Positions 53,603-62,282 are shown, counted from the first letter of the stretch. The stretch: 64,000 nucleotides of DNA from GWE2-40-63 sp050251815 (GCA_050251815.1 JBFWMB010000003.1:44540-108539), one strand, 5' to 3'. The notes: generated by a model from the letters alone, not told the origin. Program-made: numbers and translations.

Positions 53603-53812
53603 ATGAAAAAAAACAAAAACAAGAAACAAATTGAATCAATCCTTAATCAGAAAGAACTAAGTCTTCTTAAGGGAGGAAGTGTGAAAAATGTAAACTGGAC
53701 CACTACATGTAACTGTGATTATAACAATAGTAGTGCAGTCTATAATATGAATGGTACTTTCGGTTGCAGTTGTACATGCACTGGAATTGAAAAACCAGGT
53801 TTAGAAACCTAA
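53603..53812 (+). CDS. RiPP precursor peptide, double-glycine leader (69 aa)
   Basis: A Lys-rich leader with ESILNQKELSLLKGG (GG at 24-25), then a core with five Cys (36, 38, 55, 57, 59). The N-terminal core part is TTTCNCDYNNS and the C-terminal part CSCTCTGIEKPGLET. The leader form matches Bacteroidota GG-type natural-product precursors that are modified by radical SAM/SPASM enzymes. The next gene (53884) is a close paralogue and the maturase is at 54254. Modified product unknown; Cys thioether links are the natural suggestion. Confidence 0.8.
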   Translation: MKKNKNKKQIESILNQKELSLLKGGSVKNVNWTTTCNCDYNNSSAVYNMNGTFGCSCTCTGIEKPGLET

Positions 53813-53883
53813 TAATTAAAAACACTTTTGTGGATGCTTTAAACTTGCATTCACATCAAGTATAACTTTAAATTTTAATAATT

Positions 53884-54090
53884 ATGAAAAAAACAAAAAA
53901 GAAAGAAGCATTAGAAAGCATCTTAAACCAAGAAGAACTCAGTATGCTAAAAGGCGGAATTAGGAATGTCAACCAAACGACAGATTGTAATTGTGATTAC
54001 AATAATTCGACAGGCCTTACTAATAAAAACACGGCAGATAGTTGCAGTTGCACATGCACTGGAATTGAAAAACCAGGTTTAGAAACTTAA
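53884..54090 (+). CDS. RiPP precursor peptide, double-glycine leader (68 aa), paralogue
   Basis: Leader with ESILNQEELSMLKGG (GG at 24-25) and five Cys at 35, 37, 54, 56, 58, in the same spacing as the preceding precursor. TTDCNCDYNNS and the last 15 residues are shared, while the middle of the core (STGLTNKNTADS) differs. The 3' ends of the two genes are nearly identical in DNA as well. Two similar precursors with a variable mid-core suggest a two-peptide product or diversification. Confidence 0.8.
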   Translation: MKKTKKKEALESILNQEELSMLKGGIRNVNQTTDCNCDYNNSTGLTNKNTADSCSCTCTGIEKPGLET

Positions 54091-54139
54091 TAATTTAAAA
54101 TTCAACTAGATTTGTTGTTTAGGTTATTAAATTTTCAGG

Positions 54140-54225
54140 CTGCCTCAGGGATTAATTCTTCGAGTTATGTGTAAATCATCTAAAACTTTATACAGTATAA
54201 AGTTTTAATTCCCAGGCAGTTTTTT
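54140..54225 (+). terminator. Nested hairpin and T-tract between precursor and maturase genes (attenuator)
   Basis: An inner perfect 12-bp stem TAAAACTTTATA / TATAAAGTTTTA (54181-54207, 3-nt loop) lies inside an outer stem CTGCCT-ca-GGGA / TCCC-AGGCAG (54140-54151 with 54210-54219), followed by T6. It ends 28 nt before the likely maturase ATG. Expected effect: most transcripts stop here, so precursors exceed enzyme. Confidence 0.7.
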
Positions 54226-54253
54226 CTAATTTATGTTATCAGGCAAGATTGAA

Positions 54254-55588
54254 ATGAGCAAATATATTTTAAGTAAGTACAATGTGTTCAAACCTATAAA
54301 TAATACTATGGTAGGAGTAAACCTTATCAATAAGGTATTGTTTGCGGTGGATATGGAAAAATATGATATTTTAAAAGAGAACGAACATAATTTGGATAAG
54401 GTAAAAGATGAACATTCAACTCTTTTTTCTGCAATGTCTAAGTTGGGTGTTATAAAGGATAAAGAAACAGATGACAATCAGCCTAAGAATTTATTATTAA
54501 AAAATCGCTTAATTGTATTTGCAGATAAAGCTTATAAGTTAATCATAAATCCAACCCTAAATTGTAATTTTTCTTGTTGGTACTGCTATGAGGATCATAC
54601 AAAAAAACATATGACTAAGAAATATATCAAAGCAACCATAAAATATATAGAACATCTTGTTTGTGATCAAAAAATTTATCACCTTGAACTGGGTTGGTTT
54701 GGGGGTGAACCCTTGTTATGTTATAATACGGTAATGAAACCTATAGCTTTAGCTGCAAAAGAATTATGTGATAAACATGGAGTTTCTTTTCAATCAGAAA
54801 TTACTACTAATGGTTACCTTTTAAAGCCTGAAATGGTAACTTTTCTTAAAGAAATAAATTTACAAAGTATACAAATAACACTAGATGGAGAAAAAGAATT
54901 GCATGATAAAATTCGATTCAATAAAGACAAAAAACCAACATACGATAAGATAGTACAAAATATATCCTTGCTTGCATCCAAGCTTAGACCAAATAACCTG
55001 GCATTAAGGATTAACTTTACTCAAGAAACTTTTAAAGGAATTCATAAAATAATAGATTCTTTTCCTGAAAGCGTTAGATCTAATATTACCGTTTTATTGC
55101 AGCAGGTTTGGCAAGATAAAGATAATAGCAAATCATCCATTGTAGAACTTGAAACAACCAAACTTAAATTTGAAAAGGCTGGTTTTAAGGTTGATAAGAA
55201 TATCTTAAATATTAAATGCTACAGTTGCTATGCAGACCTATTCTATCAGGCATTGATTAACTACGACGGAAGAGTGTTTAAGTGCACAGCCAGAAACTTT
55301 GAGAAGGAAAAAGAAGATGGCATTTTAACAGAAGATGGAGAAATTATCTGGTCAAATTCACTTTCTCAAAAAACGAGCAATGCAACTTTTGAAAGTGAAA
55401 AATGCTTAGCATGTAAGTACTTGCCTGTATGTCCTGGCCCTTGTAGTCAGAAAATGAGTAATGTAAAAGAATCTAAAGATATTGATAAATTCTGCTATGA
55501 ACTTGGGATAGAAGATACCTTGAACTATATTATGAACGAATTTGAAAAAACAGAAGTAGCATTAGCACCACTTTTGGACTATAGGTAA
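54254..55588 (+). CDS. Radical SAM/SPASM peptide maturase
   Basis: A 444-aa protein. The start is set at the ATG at 54254 (SKYILSKYNVF, typical of peptide maturases); the ATG at 54233 adds seven residues. The 4Fe-4S/SAM motif is CNFSCWYC (Cys 104, 108, 111), with LGWFGGEPLL and ITTNGYLL as expected. The C-terminal SPASM region has CYSCYADLFYQALINYDGRV, FKCTARNF and CLACKYLPVCPGPCSQK, binding two auxiliary clusters. Such enzymes install thioether, C-C or other cross-links in precursor peptides. Neighbouring GG-leader precursors make it the cluster's modifying enzyme. The reaction type is not decided by sequence. Confidence 0.9.
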   Translation: MSKYILSKYNVFKPINNTMVGVNLINKVLFAVDMEKYDILKENEHNLDKVKDEHSTLFSAMSKLGVIKDKETDDNQPKNLLLKNRLIVFADKAYKLIINPTLNCNFSCWYCYEDHTKKHMTKKYIKATIKYIEHLVCDQKIYHLELGWFGGEPLLCYNTVMKPIALAAKELCDKHGVSFQSEITTNGYLLKPEMVTFLKEINLQSIQITLDGEKELHDKIRFNKDKKPTYDKIVQNISLLASKLRPNNLALRINFTQETFKGIHKIIDSFPESVRSNITVLLQQVWQDKDNSKSSIVELETTKLKFEKAGFKVDKNILNIKCYSCYADLFYQALINYDGRVFKCTARNFEKEKEDGILTEDGEIIWSNSLSQKTSNATFESEKCLACKYLPVCPGPCSQKMSNVKESKDIDKFCYELGIEDTLNYIMNEFEKTEVALAPLLDYR

Positions 55589-55661
55589 AATAATTTTAAG
55601 CGTGCCACTCGTTATCGCACAAAAATTTTCGTGTGGTAACTAAAAGGTCTGAATTTGGTAA

Positions 55662-55697
55662 CTTTTGGTATGATTTTCATTCCAAAAGGTCACTTTT
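55662..55697 (+). terminator. Possible terminator after the maturase gene
   Basis: CTTTTGG / CCAAAAG stem with a 13-nt loop, followed after four bases by T6. Moderate strength. Confidence 0.45.
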
Positions 55698-55952
55698 TTA
55701 TACCCTTAGCTATGATTTTGCTTCTAATTGGGCTGATTTAAACCTTTAGCGCTGTTTTTTACTCCAAATTAGACCAAATTTTATCCTTTTATCCCTGAAT
55801 GCTTTCTAAAAGCTTGTTTTTTTCTGAGTTGCCCGAACTTTTGCCAAGACTTTTACGGTGCTTTTTAATCGAAAATCTAATTCAATTGTTGTTGAAGACC
55901 GTCTTTTTGCAGCAAATTACTTTACAAAGGGTAAAGAGGTTGCAAAGTTTTA

Positions 55953-55960
55953 TACCTTTG
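55953..55960 (+). promoter_or_regulatory. -7 promoter box for the pentapeptide gene
   Basis: TACCTTTG matches TAnnTTTG. The predicted start near 55967 favours the ATG at 55983 over that at 55974. Confidence 0.45.
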
Positions 55961-55982
55961 AATTTCAATTTTTATGGTAGTC

Positions 55983-56555
55983 ATGAGTAATCCCCTTATA
56001 GAAAATCAAAAATACGAAGGCATCGATTTCAGAAGCAGGCCATTGGAACAGGCCGAATATGAACTTTGCCACTTTGTGGACTGTAATTTTTCGGAATTGA
56101 AACTCAGCGATTTCGTCTTTATGCAATGTAGTTTTGAGCACTGCAATTTTAGCCTGGTAAGTTTTAATAATACCGCCTTGCGCGAGGTGCGTTTTGTGAA
56201 TTGTAAATTAACCGGTGCCGATTTTTCGCACGTTCATCCCTTTTTACTTGATCTGGGCTTCGACCATTGCCAGTTGAATTATACTTCGTTTAATCAATTA
56301 AAGCTGAAAGAAATGCAGTTTGAACATTGTGAAATGGAGGAGGTCGATTTTACCGAAACCGATTTAAGTAAAAGTGTTTTTGCCCATTCTAATTTAAATC
56401 GGGCCTTGTTTTATAAAACGAATCTCGAGAAAACCGATTTCCGGACGGCCATCAATTACAGTTTCGATCCCGATGAGAACCGCATCAAAGGAGCCAAATT
56501 TTCAAATCCTGCTGTTTTGGGTTTGCTGGCAAAATACCCCATTGAAATTGACTAA
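55983..56555 (+). CDS. Pentapeptide-repeat protein
   Basis: A 190-aa protein made of A(D/N)LxF-type pentapeptide repeats (FVDCNFSELKLSDFVFMQCS, FEHCNFSLVSFNNTALREVR, FTETDLSKSVFAHSNLNRAL) that form a right-handed square beta-helix. Size and the break in the middle (HVHPFLLDLGFDHCQL) resemble Qnr-like proteins that mimic DNA and bind gyrase, although most pentapeptide proteins have no known target. No resistance claim is made. Confidence 0.85.
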   Translation: MSNPLIENQKYEGIDFRSRPLEQAEYELCHFVDCNFSELKLSDFVFMQCSFEHCNFSLVSFNNTALREVRFVNCKLTGADFSHVHPFLLDLGFDHCQLNYTSFNQLKLKEMQFEHCEMEEVDFTETDLSKSVFAHSNLNRALFYKTNLEKTDFRTAINYSFDPDENRIKGAKFSNPAVLGLLAKYPIEID

Positions 56556-56680
56556 AACATTTATATAAGGAGCCAGTTGAAAAGGTGTCGGCTGATGCAA
56601 TTTCATTTAACATTTTTATATTTGTATGGTCTGGTTCGCTCCAAAATATTAATTTCGCCAGTATTAAATTTTTACGGATT

Positions 56681-57136
56681 ATGATACAACGAATTCAATC
56701 TTTGTTTTTAGCGCTTGCCGCTGCTTTATTGGTGGCCATGTATTGGTTTCCACTGGCCAGTTTTACAGCAAACGATGTAATTTATAAGCTGTTTACCTGC
56801 CGTTTTCAACATCCCGAAACCGGTAACGCACTTATTTCAACCCTTCCGTTGGCGGTATTACCCTGTTTAAGCGCGCTGCTAAGCCTGATTATTATTTTTA
56901 AGTATAAAAACAGGGTTTTACAAATGCGTTTATGTAAGTTGGTGATGCTGGTACTGTTCACCACCCTGATTGTCGGGGCTATTTACTTTTGGCGCATCGG
57001 TCAAATGTTGCAATTGAACGGACAGTTTGCTTTCGGGGCTATTATTCCCCTTGTAGCTTTAGGCTTTGTTATATTGGCGCATCGTAACATTAAAAAAGAC
57101 GAAAAGCTGGTACGTTCCGCCGACCGGATAAGGTAA
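56681..57136 (+). CDS. DUF4293 membrane protein
   Basis: A 151-aa protein. The start is the ATG at 56681 (MIQRIQSLFLALAAALLVAM), the conserved family N-terminus; the longer frame is untypical. There are four hydrophobic helices, followed by a basic C-terminal tail. Family confined to Bacteroidota, function unknown. Followed 11 bp later by the TPR gene frame. Confidence 0.8.
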   Translation: MIQRIQSLFLALAAALLVAMYWFPLASFTANDVIYKLFTCRFQHPETGNALISTLPLAVLPCLSALLSLIIIFKYKNRVLQMRLCKLVMLVLFTTLIVGAIYFWRIGQMLQLNGQFAFGAIIPLVALGFVILAHRNIKKDEKLVRSADRIR

Positions 57137-57147
57137 TTCCCGATTTA

Positions 57148-59064
57148 TTGGAACAAGCCACACTTTTTGCTGTTAATCTAAAGCAAAACAAGTTGTTAAT
57201 TTATAAATACCGGAACCGATTGATTCGAACAAAGCCACATAGCCTTCTTTTGATTTTACCATTGATGCTGAGCCTTTCCCTTTGGGCTCAGCCCGGTATC
57301 GATGCAAGTACCAACTATCAACTGGGCTTGCAATATTACCGCAACAAGGAGTACCAAAAGGCGGCCGAAGTTTTTGAACAGCTTTATAATTCAAATCGAT
57401 CCAACGCGTATTACAGCTACTACCTAAACAGTCTGATTCAGCTTGAATCCTACGAAAAAGCTGAAAACCTGGTAAAAAGTCATATACGTTTCGATAAGTT
57501 TGAGTTAAGCTACTATGTCGATTTGGGAAATCTTTATTCTTTATTGGGTAATGAGGCTAAAGCTAAAGCCAGCTACGAATCGGCCATTGGGAAATTGCAA
57601 CCCAATCAACATCAGGTTATCCGGCTGGCCAATGCTTTTATGATGAAGCGTCTGTACACCTATGCCGAAGCCTGCTATTTCGAAGGTAAGAAGCTGATGA
57701 AAGGTGCCTACGGTTTTCAGATGGATCTGGCTCAGTTGTATTATTACATGCGCGATTACGACAAAATGATTGCTCAATACCTCGATTTACTTCGCATCAG
57801 CAATATGTATTTAAATACCGTACAGGCCAGGCTTCAAAATGCGGTGTATAACGATATTGACAACAGTCTGACCGAAAAACTTAAGCAGGCCTTGCTCGAA
57901 CAGGTAAATAAGCACCCCGATGTGTTGGTTTATAGTGAGATGCTGGTTTGGTTGTTTATTCAGGACAACGATTTTGAAATGGCTTTTATTCAGGCCAAAG
58001 CGCTCGACATGCGTCTGAACGAAAATGGTCAGCGGTTGCTATCGCTGGCACGTGCTGCTGCCGAAAACAACAATTTTGATGTGGCCATTCAGGCTTATGA
58101 ATACGTAATTGCCAAGGGAAAATTTCTGGAATATTATTTTGCTGCCCGAAACGAGTTGCTTGAAGTGATGTATCGGCGAATCATTCTGGGAATAGATAAT
58201 CGCCATACCGATTATGTTAGAATGGAAGAGTCGTTTATTACAGCATTGCACGAAATGGGCCCCAATCTGCAAACCATCGATTTGCTCACCAACCTGGCGC
58301 ACTTGCAGGCTTTTTACCTGGGAAAAACGGTGGATGCCCGGTTTTTGCTCGAGGATGCCATTACCCTGAAAGGCTTAAATCCCAGGCAAAAAGGCGAAAT
58401 TGAACTGGAATTGGCCGATATCTACCTGCTCGATAACCAGGTGTGGGATGCTACTTTAGCTTATGCAAGGGTTGAGGACGATAATAAAAACAATCCGATA
58501 GGCGCTGAGGCCAAATTCCGAAAAGGACGGCTGGCTTATTTTATAGGAAATTTTCAGTGGGCCCAGGCCCAGCTCGATGTGCTTAAAGCAAGTACATCGA
58601 AGTTGATTGCTAACGATGCCGCGAATCTGGCTTTTTTTATTTATGAAAACTCGGGCTGGGACACGGTTGAAACGGCTCTGGAAACTTACGCACGGGCCGA
58701 TCTGCTTTTCTACCAGAGCAAAGATTCCCTGGCTTTGCTAACCATCGATTCGGTAATTCAAAACTTTGCATCGCACGAACTGATTGATGAGGCCTGGTTT
58801 TTAAAAGCCCGGATAAATCAACGCCAGATGCGCTTTTCCGATGCACTAACATGTTATCAATATATTACTGATAATTTTTACAACGATGTGCTTGCCGATA
58901 ATGCTTTGTTTGCTATGGCCGATATTTATGAGCATCAGCTTAACGATGCCGAAAAGGCTATGGAACTATACAAACAAATTATGCTCGATTTTGCCGATAG
59001 TATTTATAGAATGGAAGCCCGTACCCGTTTTCGCCGTTTACGTGGCGACGACCTGGTAAATTAA
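57148..59064 (+). CDS. Secreted TPR-repeat protein
   Basis: A protein of about 615-638 aa with TPR pairs from about residue 50 to the end (YYRNKEYQKAAEVFEQLYN, YYVDLGNLYSLLGNEAKAKA, AMADIYEHQLNDAEKAMELY). The frame has no ATG ahead of the signal peptide; it opens with TTG at 57148, but the TTG at 57220 gives a cleaner signal peptide (MIRTKPHSLLLILPLMLSLS ending WAQ). TPR proteins are scaffolds; no partner can be named. The stop codon is followed by the LysO genes. Confidence 0.8.
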   Translation: MEQATLFAVNLKQNKLLIYKYRNRLIRTKPHSLLLILPLMLSLSLWAQPGIDASTNYQLGLQYYRNKEYQKAAEVFEQLYNSNRSNAYYSYYLNSLIQLESYEKAENLVKSHIRFDKFELSYYVDLGNLYSLLGNEAKAKASYESAIGKLQPNQHQVIRLANAFMMKRLYTYAEACYFEGKKLMKGAYGFQMDLAQLYYYMRDYDKMIAQYLDLLRISNMYLNTVQARLQNAVYNDIDNSLTEKLKQALLEQVNKHPDVLVYSEMLVWLFIQDNDFEMAFIQAKALDMRLNENGQRLLSLARAAAENNNFDVAIQAYEYVIAKGKFLEYYFAARNELLEVMYRRIILGIDNRHTDYVRMEESFITALHEMGPNLQTIDLLTNLAHLQAFYLGKTVDARFLLEDAITLKGLNPRQKGEIELELADIYLLDNQVWDATLAYARVEDDNKNNPIGAEAKFRKGRLAYFIGNFQWAQAQLDVLKASTSKLIANDAANLAFFIYENSGWDTVETALETYARADLLFYQSKDSLALLTIDSVIQNFASHELIDEAWFLKARINQRQMRFSDALTCYQYITDNFYNDVLADNALFAMADIYEHQLNDAEKAMELYKQIMLDFADSIYRMEARTRFRRLRGDDLVN

Positions 59065-59074
59065 ATGAATTCAC

Positions 59075-59359
59075 ATGCATACAGTTTTGATTATAATGGC
59101 CTTGGGAATTGGAGTGGGTTATTTGCTGCGTTCGCGCAAAAAATGGCTTCAATACACCAACAAAGCTACGCTTTGGATAATATTTCTATTGTTATTTTTT
59201 ATGGGAATTGGCGTAGGAAACAATCCACAGATTATGGAAAACCTCGATACCATTGGCTTACGTGGTCTTCAGCTGGCTCTGGTAGCCCTCTTGGGCAGTG
59301 TAGCTTTATCGTGGGTAGTGTATCGGATGTTTTTTAAATCGGCCGACAATGAAAGATAG
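59075..59359 (+). CDS. LysO-family lysine exporter, N-terminal part as separate gene
   Basis: A 94-aa membrane protein with three helices (TVLIIMALGIGVGYLLRS, LWIIFLLLFFMGIGVGN, LALVALLGSVALSWVVY). It corresponds to the first third of E. coli LysO (YbjE, about 299 aa). It overlaps the next gene by 11 bp. A different frame at 59065-59337 is open too, but lacks family similarity. Confidence 0.8.
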   Translation: MHTVLIIMALGIGVGYLLRSRKKWLQYTNKATLWIIFLLLFFMGIGVGNNPQIMENLDTIGLRGLQLALVALLGSVALSWVVYRMFFKSADNER

Positions 59360-59951
59360 TTTGCTTATTGTACTATTTTTTGTTGTGGGTCTGCTAGCCA
59401 GCTATTTGCAATGGATTCCTGAGTTTTTATTGCATCAGGATTTTAGTACCTATATATTGTACCTGCTGATGTTTGTGGTAGGTGTTGGACTGGGTGGCGA
59501 TAAAGAAGCCCTGGATGTATTGCGTAAGGTTAACCTGAAAATTCTATTGGTTCCGCTAACAGTAATTGTCGGGAGTGTTGGTGCCACAGCGCTTTTTGCT
59601 CTGCTTGTTAACGATTTATCGGTAGCTGAATCGGCAGCCGTTGGAGCTGGCTTTGGGTATTATAGTTTATCGAGTGTTTTAATTAGTGAAATGCACAGCG
59701 AAACCCTGGGAACCATAGCCCTACTGGCCAATGTTATTCGCGAGATTTTCACTTTGTTGTTTGCTCCGGCCCTGGCCTGGGCTTTTGGTAAACTGGCACC
59801 GGTGGTTAGCGGAGGAGCCACCGCTATGGACACCACGCTGCCTATTATTACTCGTGTGTCAGGGAATAAGTATGGGTTGATGGCTGTTTTTAGCGGCGTG
59901 GTACTTACCATATTGGTTCCGGTTTTGGTTACTTTTATTCTATCTTTTTAA
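59349..59951 (+). CDS. LysO-family lysine exporter, C-terminal part as separate gene
   Basis: A 200-aa membrane protein with about six helices and the family landmarks YLLMFVVGVGLGGDKEAL, GAGFGYYSLSSVLISEM, ANVIREIFTLLFAPALAW and ATAMDTTLPIITRVSGNKYG. It matches LysO from about residue 110 to the end. Together with the 94-aa gene it makes a complete LysO-type exporter of L-lysine (by homology). The two are translationally coupled. Confidence 0.85.
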   Translation: MKDSLLIVLFFVVGLLASYLQWIPEFLLHQDFSTYILYLLMFVVGVGLGGDKEALDVLRKVNLKILLVPLTVIVGSVGATALFALLVNDLSVAESAAVGAGFGYYSLSSVLISEMHSETLGTIALLANVIREIFTLLFAPALAWAFGKLAPVVSGGATAMDTTLPIITRVSGNKYGLMAVFSGVVLTILVPVLVTFILSF

Positions 59952-59962
59952 TTTGGGTTTTT

Positions 59963-60853
59963 ATGCATAAGCAGAATAAAGCAGTGTTATTAGCCTTACT
60001 GGCAGTTTTGTTTTGGTCAACGGTTGCGGTGGCTTTTAAAACCGGATTAAAAAGCTTTCATTACGTTCATTTTTTGTTTATCAGCATAGCCATTTCGGTG
60101 ATGGTGGCTTTTTTTACTTTACTTTTTCAGAAAAAAATGCACTTATTGGCAGGTATTGGCAAACGCGATTTGTTGATAGGTGTTTTTGGAGGGATGCTTA
60201 ACCCTTTTCTTTATTACCTGATGCTTTTTAAGGCCTATTCCATTTTGCCGGCACAGATTGCCCAGGCCTTGAATTATACCTGGCCTATTGTATTGGTATT
60301 AATGTCGGTTCCCTTTTTGGGACAAAAGCTTAACTTAAAGGGTTTTGCTGCCCTTCTGGTAGGCTTTGCGGGCGTTTACCTGATTGCAGCGCAGGGACAA
60401 CCCTGGCCCTTACAACCAGCAGAACCTTTTGGTGTTGTGTTGGCTATTAGCACCTCGGTAATTTGGGCAGGTTTTTGGATTATTAATACCAAATCGGCAG
60501 TTGATCCGGTAGTAAACCTGTTTTTGAATTTTTCTACGGGATTTATACTTACCTTTCCCCTGGCCTTGATTATTCCCTGGGATTATCATATTCCAACGCT
60601 TGCCTGGGCAGCGGTTTTGTACAGTGGTTTTTTTGAAATGGGAATAACCTTTGTTATTTGGCTTACCGCTATGAAACTGACCGAACGAACCGATAAGATT
60701 AGTAATTACGTCTTTTTATCGCCTTTTATCTCCTTGTTTTTTATAAGGCTGGTTTTAAAAGAGCACATTTACCTGACCACTTTAATTGGTTTGGTACTGA
60801 TTATTTCTTCAATTTTTTTAAACCGCTGGGTAAATAAAAAGGTGCTTAAATAA
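59963..60853 (+). CDS. EamA/DMT-family transporter
   Basis: A 296-aa protein with ten helices in two EamA halves: first half with LLALLAVLFWSTVAVAFKTG and ALNYTWPIVLVLMSVPFLGQ, second with ISTSVIWAGFWIINTKS and YVFLSPFISLFFIRLVLKEH. Probably a metabolite exporter. It is 11 bp after the LysO pair, so perhaps one export operon. A weak terminator follows. Confidence 0.85.
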   Translation: MHKQNKAVLLALLAVLFWSTVAVAFKTGLKSFHYVHFLFISIAISVMVAFFTLLFQKKMHLLAGIGKRDLLIGVFGGMLNPFLYYLMLFKAYSILPAQIAQALNYTWPIVLVLMSVPFLGQKLNLKGFAALLVGFAGVYLIAAQGQPWPLQPAEPFGVVLAISTSVIWAGFWIINTKSAVDPVVNLFLNFSTGFILTFPLALIIPWDYHIPTLAWAAVLYSGFFEMGITFVIWLTAMKLTERTDKISNYVFLSPFISLFFIRLVLKEHIYLTTLIGLVLIISSIFLNRWVNKKVLK

Positions 60854-60855
60854 AT

Positions 60856-60887
60856 CAGGCTTTACCTTTACGATAAAGCCTGTTATT
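60856..60887 (+). terminator. Possible terminator after the EamA gene
   Basis: CAGGCTTTA / TAAAGCCTG stem with a 9-nt loop and a short T-rich tail. Confidence 0.55.
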
Positions 60888-60920
60888 TATCAGACAGATG
60901 CTGTGTATATAAGGGTATAT

Positions 60921-61109
60921 TTATTCCGTGCTCTTCTGCTCATTGTTTTCGCTGCTTGTTTTTTTAAGTCGGCCGGATTGCTTCAGTGCTTTGTCAATGA
61001 GCCATTCCAGTTGTCCGTTAACACTCCGGAATTCATCAGCCGCCCATTTTTCCAAAGCCTCATATTTTTCCGAATCGATTCGCAATACAAACTGTTTCTT
61101 TTTGCTCAT
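60921..61109 (-). CDS. Arc-like ribbon-helix-helix protein
   Basis: A 62-aa protein: short strand KKQFVLRIDSEKYEALEKWA followed by a helix-helix region (EFRSVNGQLEWLIDKALKQS), the Arc/MetJ-type ribbon-helix-helix fold. It lies 61 bp after the SPFH gene; these two gene types are often neighbours in Bacteroidota. Probable DNA-binding protein with an unknown target. Confidence 0.8.
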   Translation of the reverse strand: MSKKKQFVLRIDSEKYEALEKWAADEFRSVNGQLEWLIDKALKQSGRLKKTSSENNEQKSTE

Positions 61110-61170
61110 AATTTTATTCTCCAGGTATTTTATTAAAATAAGCGGTTAACATAGGTAACCGAAACTATTT

Positions 61171-62025
61171 TTAATGATGCAAGGTGCCTGCGTTTACAAT
61201 AGGCCGGGCCGATTCTTCGCTGCAAAGTACCACCATTAAGTTGCTCACCATGGCCGCTTTTTTCTCCTCATCCATTTCTATAATTTCTTTTTCTTTGAGT
61301 TGTTCCAGCGCCATTTGCACCATGCCAACGGCTCCTTCAACAATCTTTGAACGGGCGGCTACCACAGCAGTAGCCTGCTGACGTTTAAGCATGGCTCCGG
61401 CAATTTCCTGGGCATAGGCAATGTAATTGATGCGGGCTTCAATCACACAAATACCAGCAATGTCGAGGCGTTCCTTTAATTCGAGTTCAAGTTTTTCATT
61501 AATTTCCTCACCACCAGCCCGCAACGTAATGTCCGCATTTTCGTCTTCAAAGTTATCGTAGGGATAATGTCCGGCAAGTTTTCGGAGCGCAGCTTCACTT
61601 TGTACCCGAACAAAATGCTCGTATTCATCCACTTCAAAGGCGGCTTTAAAGGTATTTTCTACCTTCCAAACCAACACTATCCCAATCATAATCGGATTAC
61701 CCACTTTGTCGTTTACTTTGATGGGTTCCATGTCAAAATTTCGGGCACGTAACGAGATTCTTTTTTTGATAAACAACGGGTTTGTCCAGAAAAATCCATT
61801 TTCTTTTATGGTTCCCATGTATTTTCCAAATAGCACCAAAACAGACGACTCATTTGGATTTACGGTAACCAGTCCGGCAAAGCAAACCAGGGTAATTACC
61901 AGAACAATAACCATCAGTAGTAGCTTTAGGAAGATAATTGCCAGTAGTGAAGCGGCAACAATCAATAGCATCACAAAAAAGGCCAGATAGCCATTTGTTG
62001 CTTTAAAATCTTTTTCATTTTTCAT
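61171..62025 (-). CDS. SPFH/band-7 domain membrane protein
   Basis: A 284-aa protein with two adjoining N-terminal helices (about residues 12-55), then the band-7 domain: VTVNPNESSVLVLFGKYMGT, RISLRARNFDMEPIKVNDK, VGNPIMIGIVLVWKV. A helical region rich in Ala/Glu follows (AQEIAGAMLKRQQATAVVAA). SPFH proteins form oligomeric cages or membrane microdomains. It leads the Arc-like gene. Confidence 0.9.
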   Translation of the reverse strand: MKNEKDFKATNGYLAFFVMLLIVAASLLAIIFLKLLLMVIVLVITLVCFAGLVTVNPNESSVLVLFGKYMGTIKENGFFWTNPLFIKKRISLRARNFDMEPIKVNDKVGNPIMIGIVLVWKVENTFKAAFEVDEYEHFVRVQSEAALRKLAGHYPYDNFEDENADITLRAGGEEINEKLELELKERLDIAGICVIEARINYIAYAQEIAGAMLKRQQATAVVAARSKIVEGAVGMVQMALEQLKEKEIIEMDEEKKAAMVSNLMVVLCSEESARPIVNAGTLHH

Positions 62026-62282
62026 GACAATAAAATTTAAAATGATATTAAAATAATATCATAAAGCTATAAAATTTATTTTATTAATCCAGTATTTTTC
62101 CCTAAAAATATTTTTTATAAAACCCGGTGTTTGAATTGTTTTGGTCGATACCTATTTGGTTTTATTGGGCTGAAAAAGGAATAAACTATAAGAAATAGGG
62201 TTATTCTTATTTATATATTGTAAATTTGATAGCCTTATTATCGCAAACCTTTAGGGGGGTTTCTATCTAAAAATTTATTGTT

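Larger units (their letters stand above)
55589..55982. other. Intergenic region downstream of the RiPP cluster
   Basis: I see no credible gene; a 63-codon frame at 55799-55990 lacks family features and overlaps the next promoter. A candidate terminator hairpin lies at 55662-55697, and a promoter box at 55953-55960. The base composition is AT-rich on the left and normal on the right, so the island edge lies here. Confidence 0.5.

Noticed and set aside
53603..54090. Plain metallothionein-like Cys-rich proteins
   Set aside because: The LKGG leader, duplicated arrangement and adjacent SPASM maturase fit RiPP precursors much better.
55799..55990. 63-codon plus-strand frame between the maturase and pentapeptide genes
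   Set aside because: Low-complexity Leu-rich peptide that overlaps the pentapeptide promoter and start; no support.
59065..59337. 90-codon frame at the LysO locus
   Set aside because: The frame at 59075-59359 has the LysO helices and couples to the next gene; this one has no family match.
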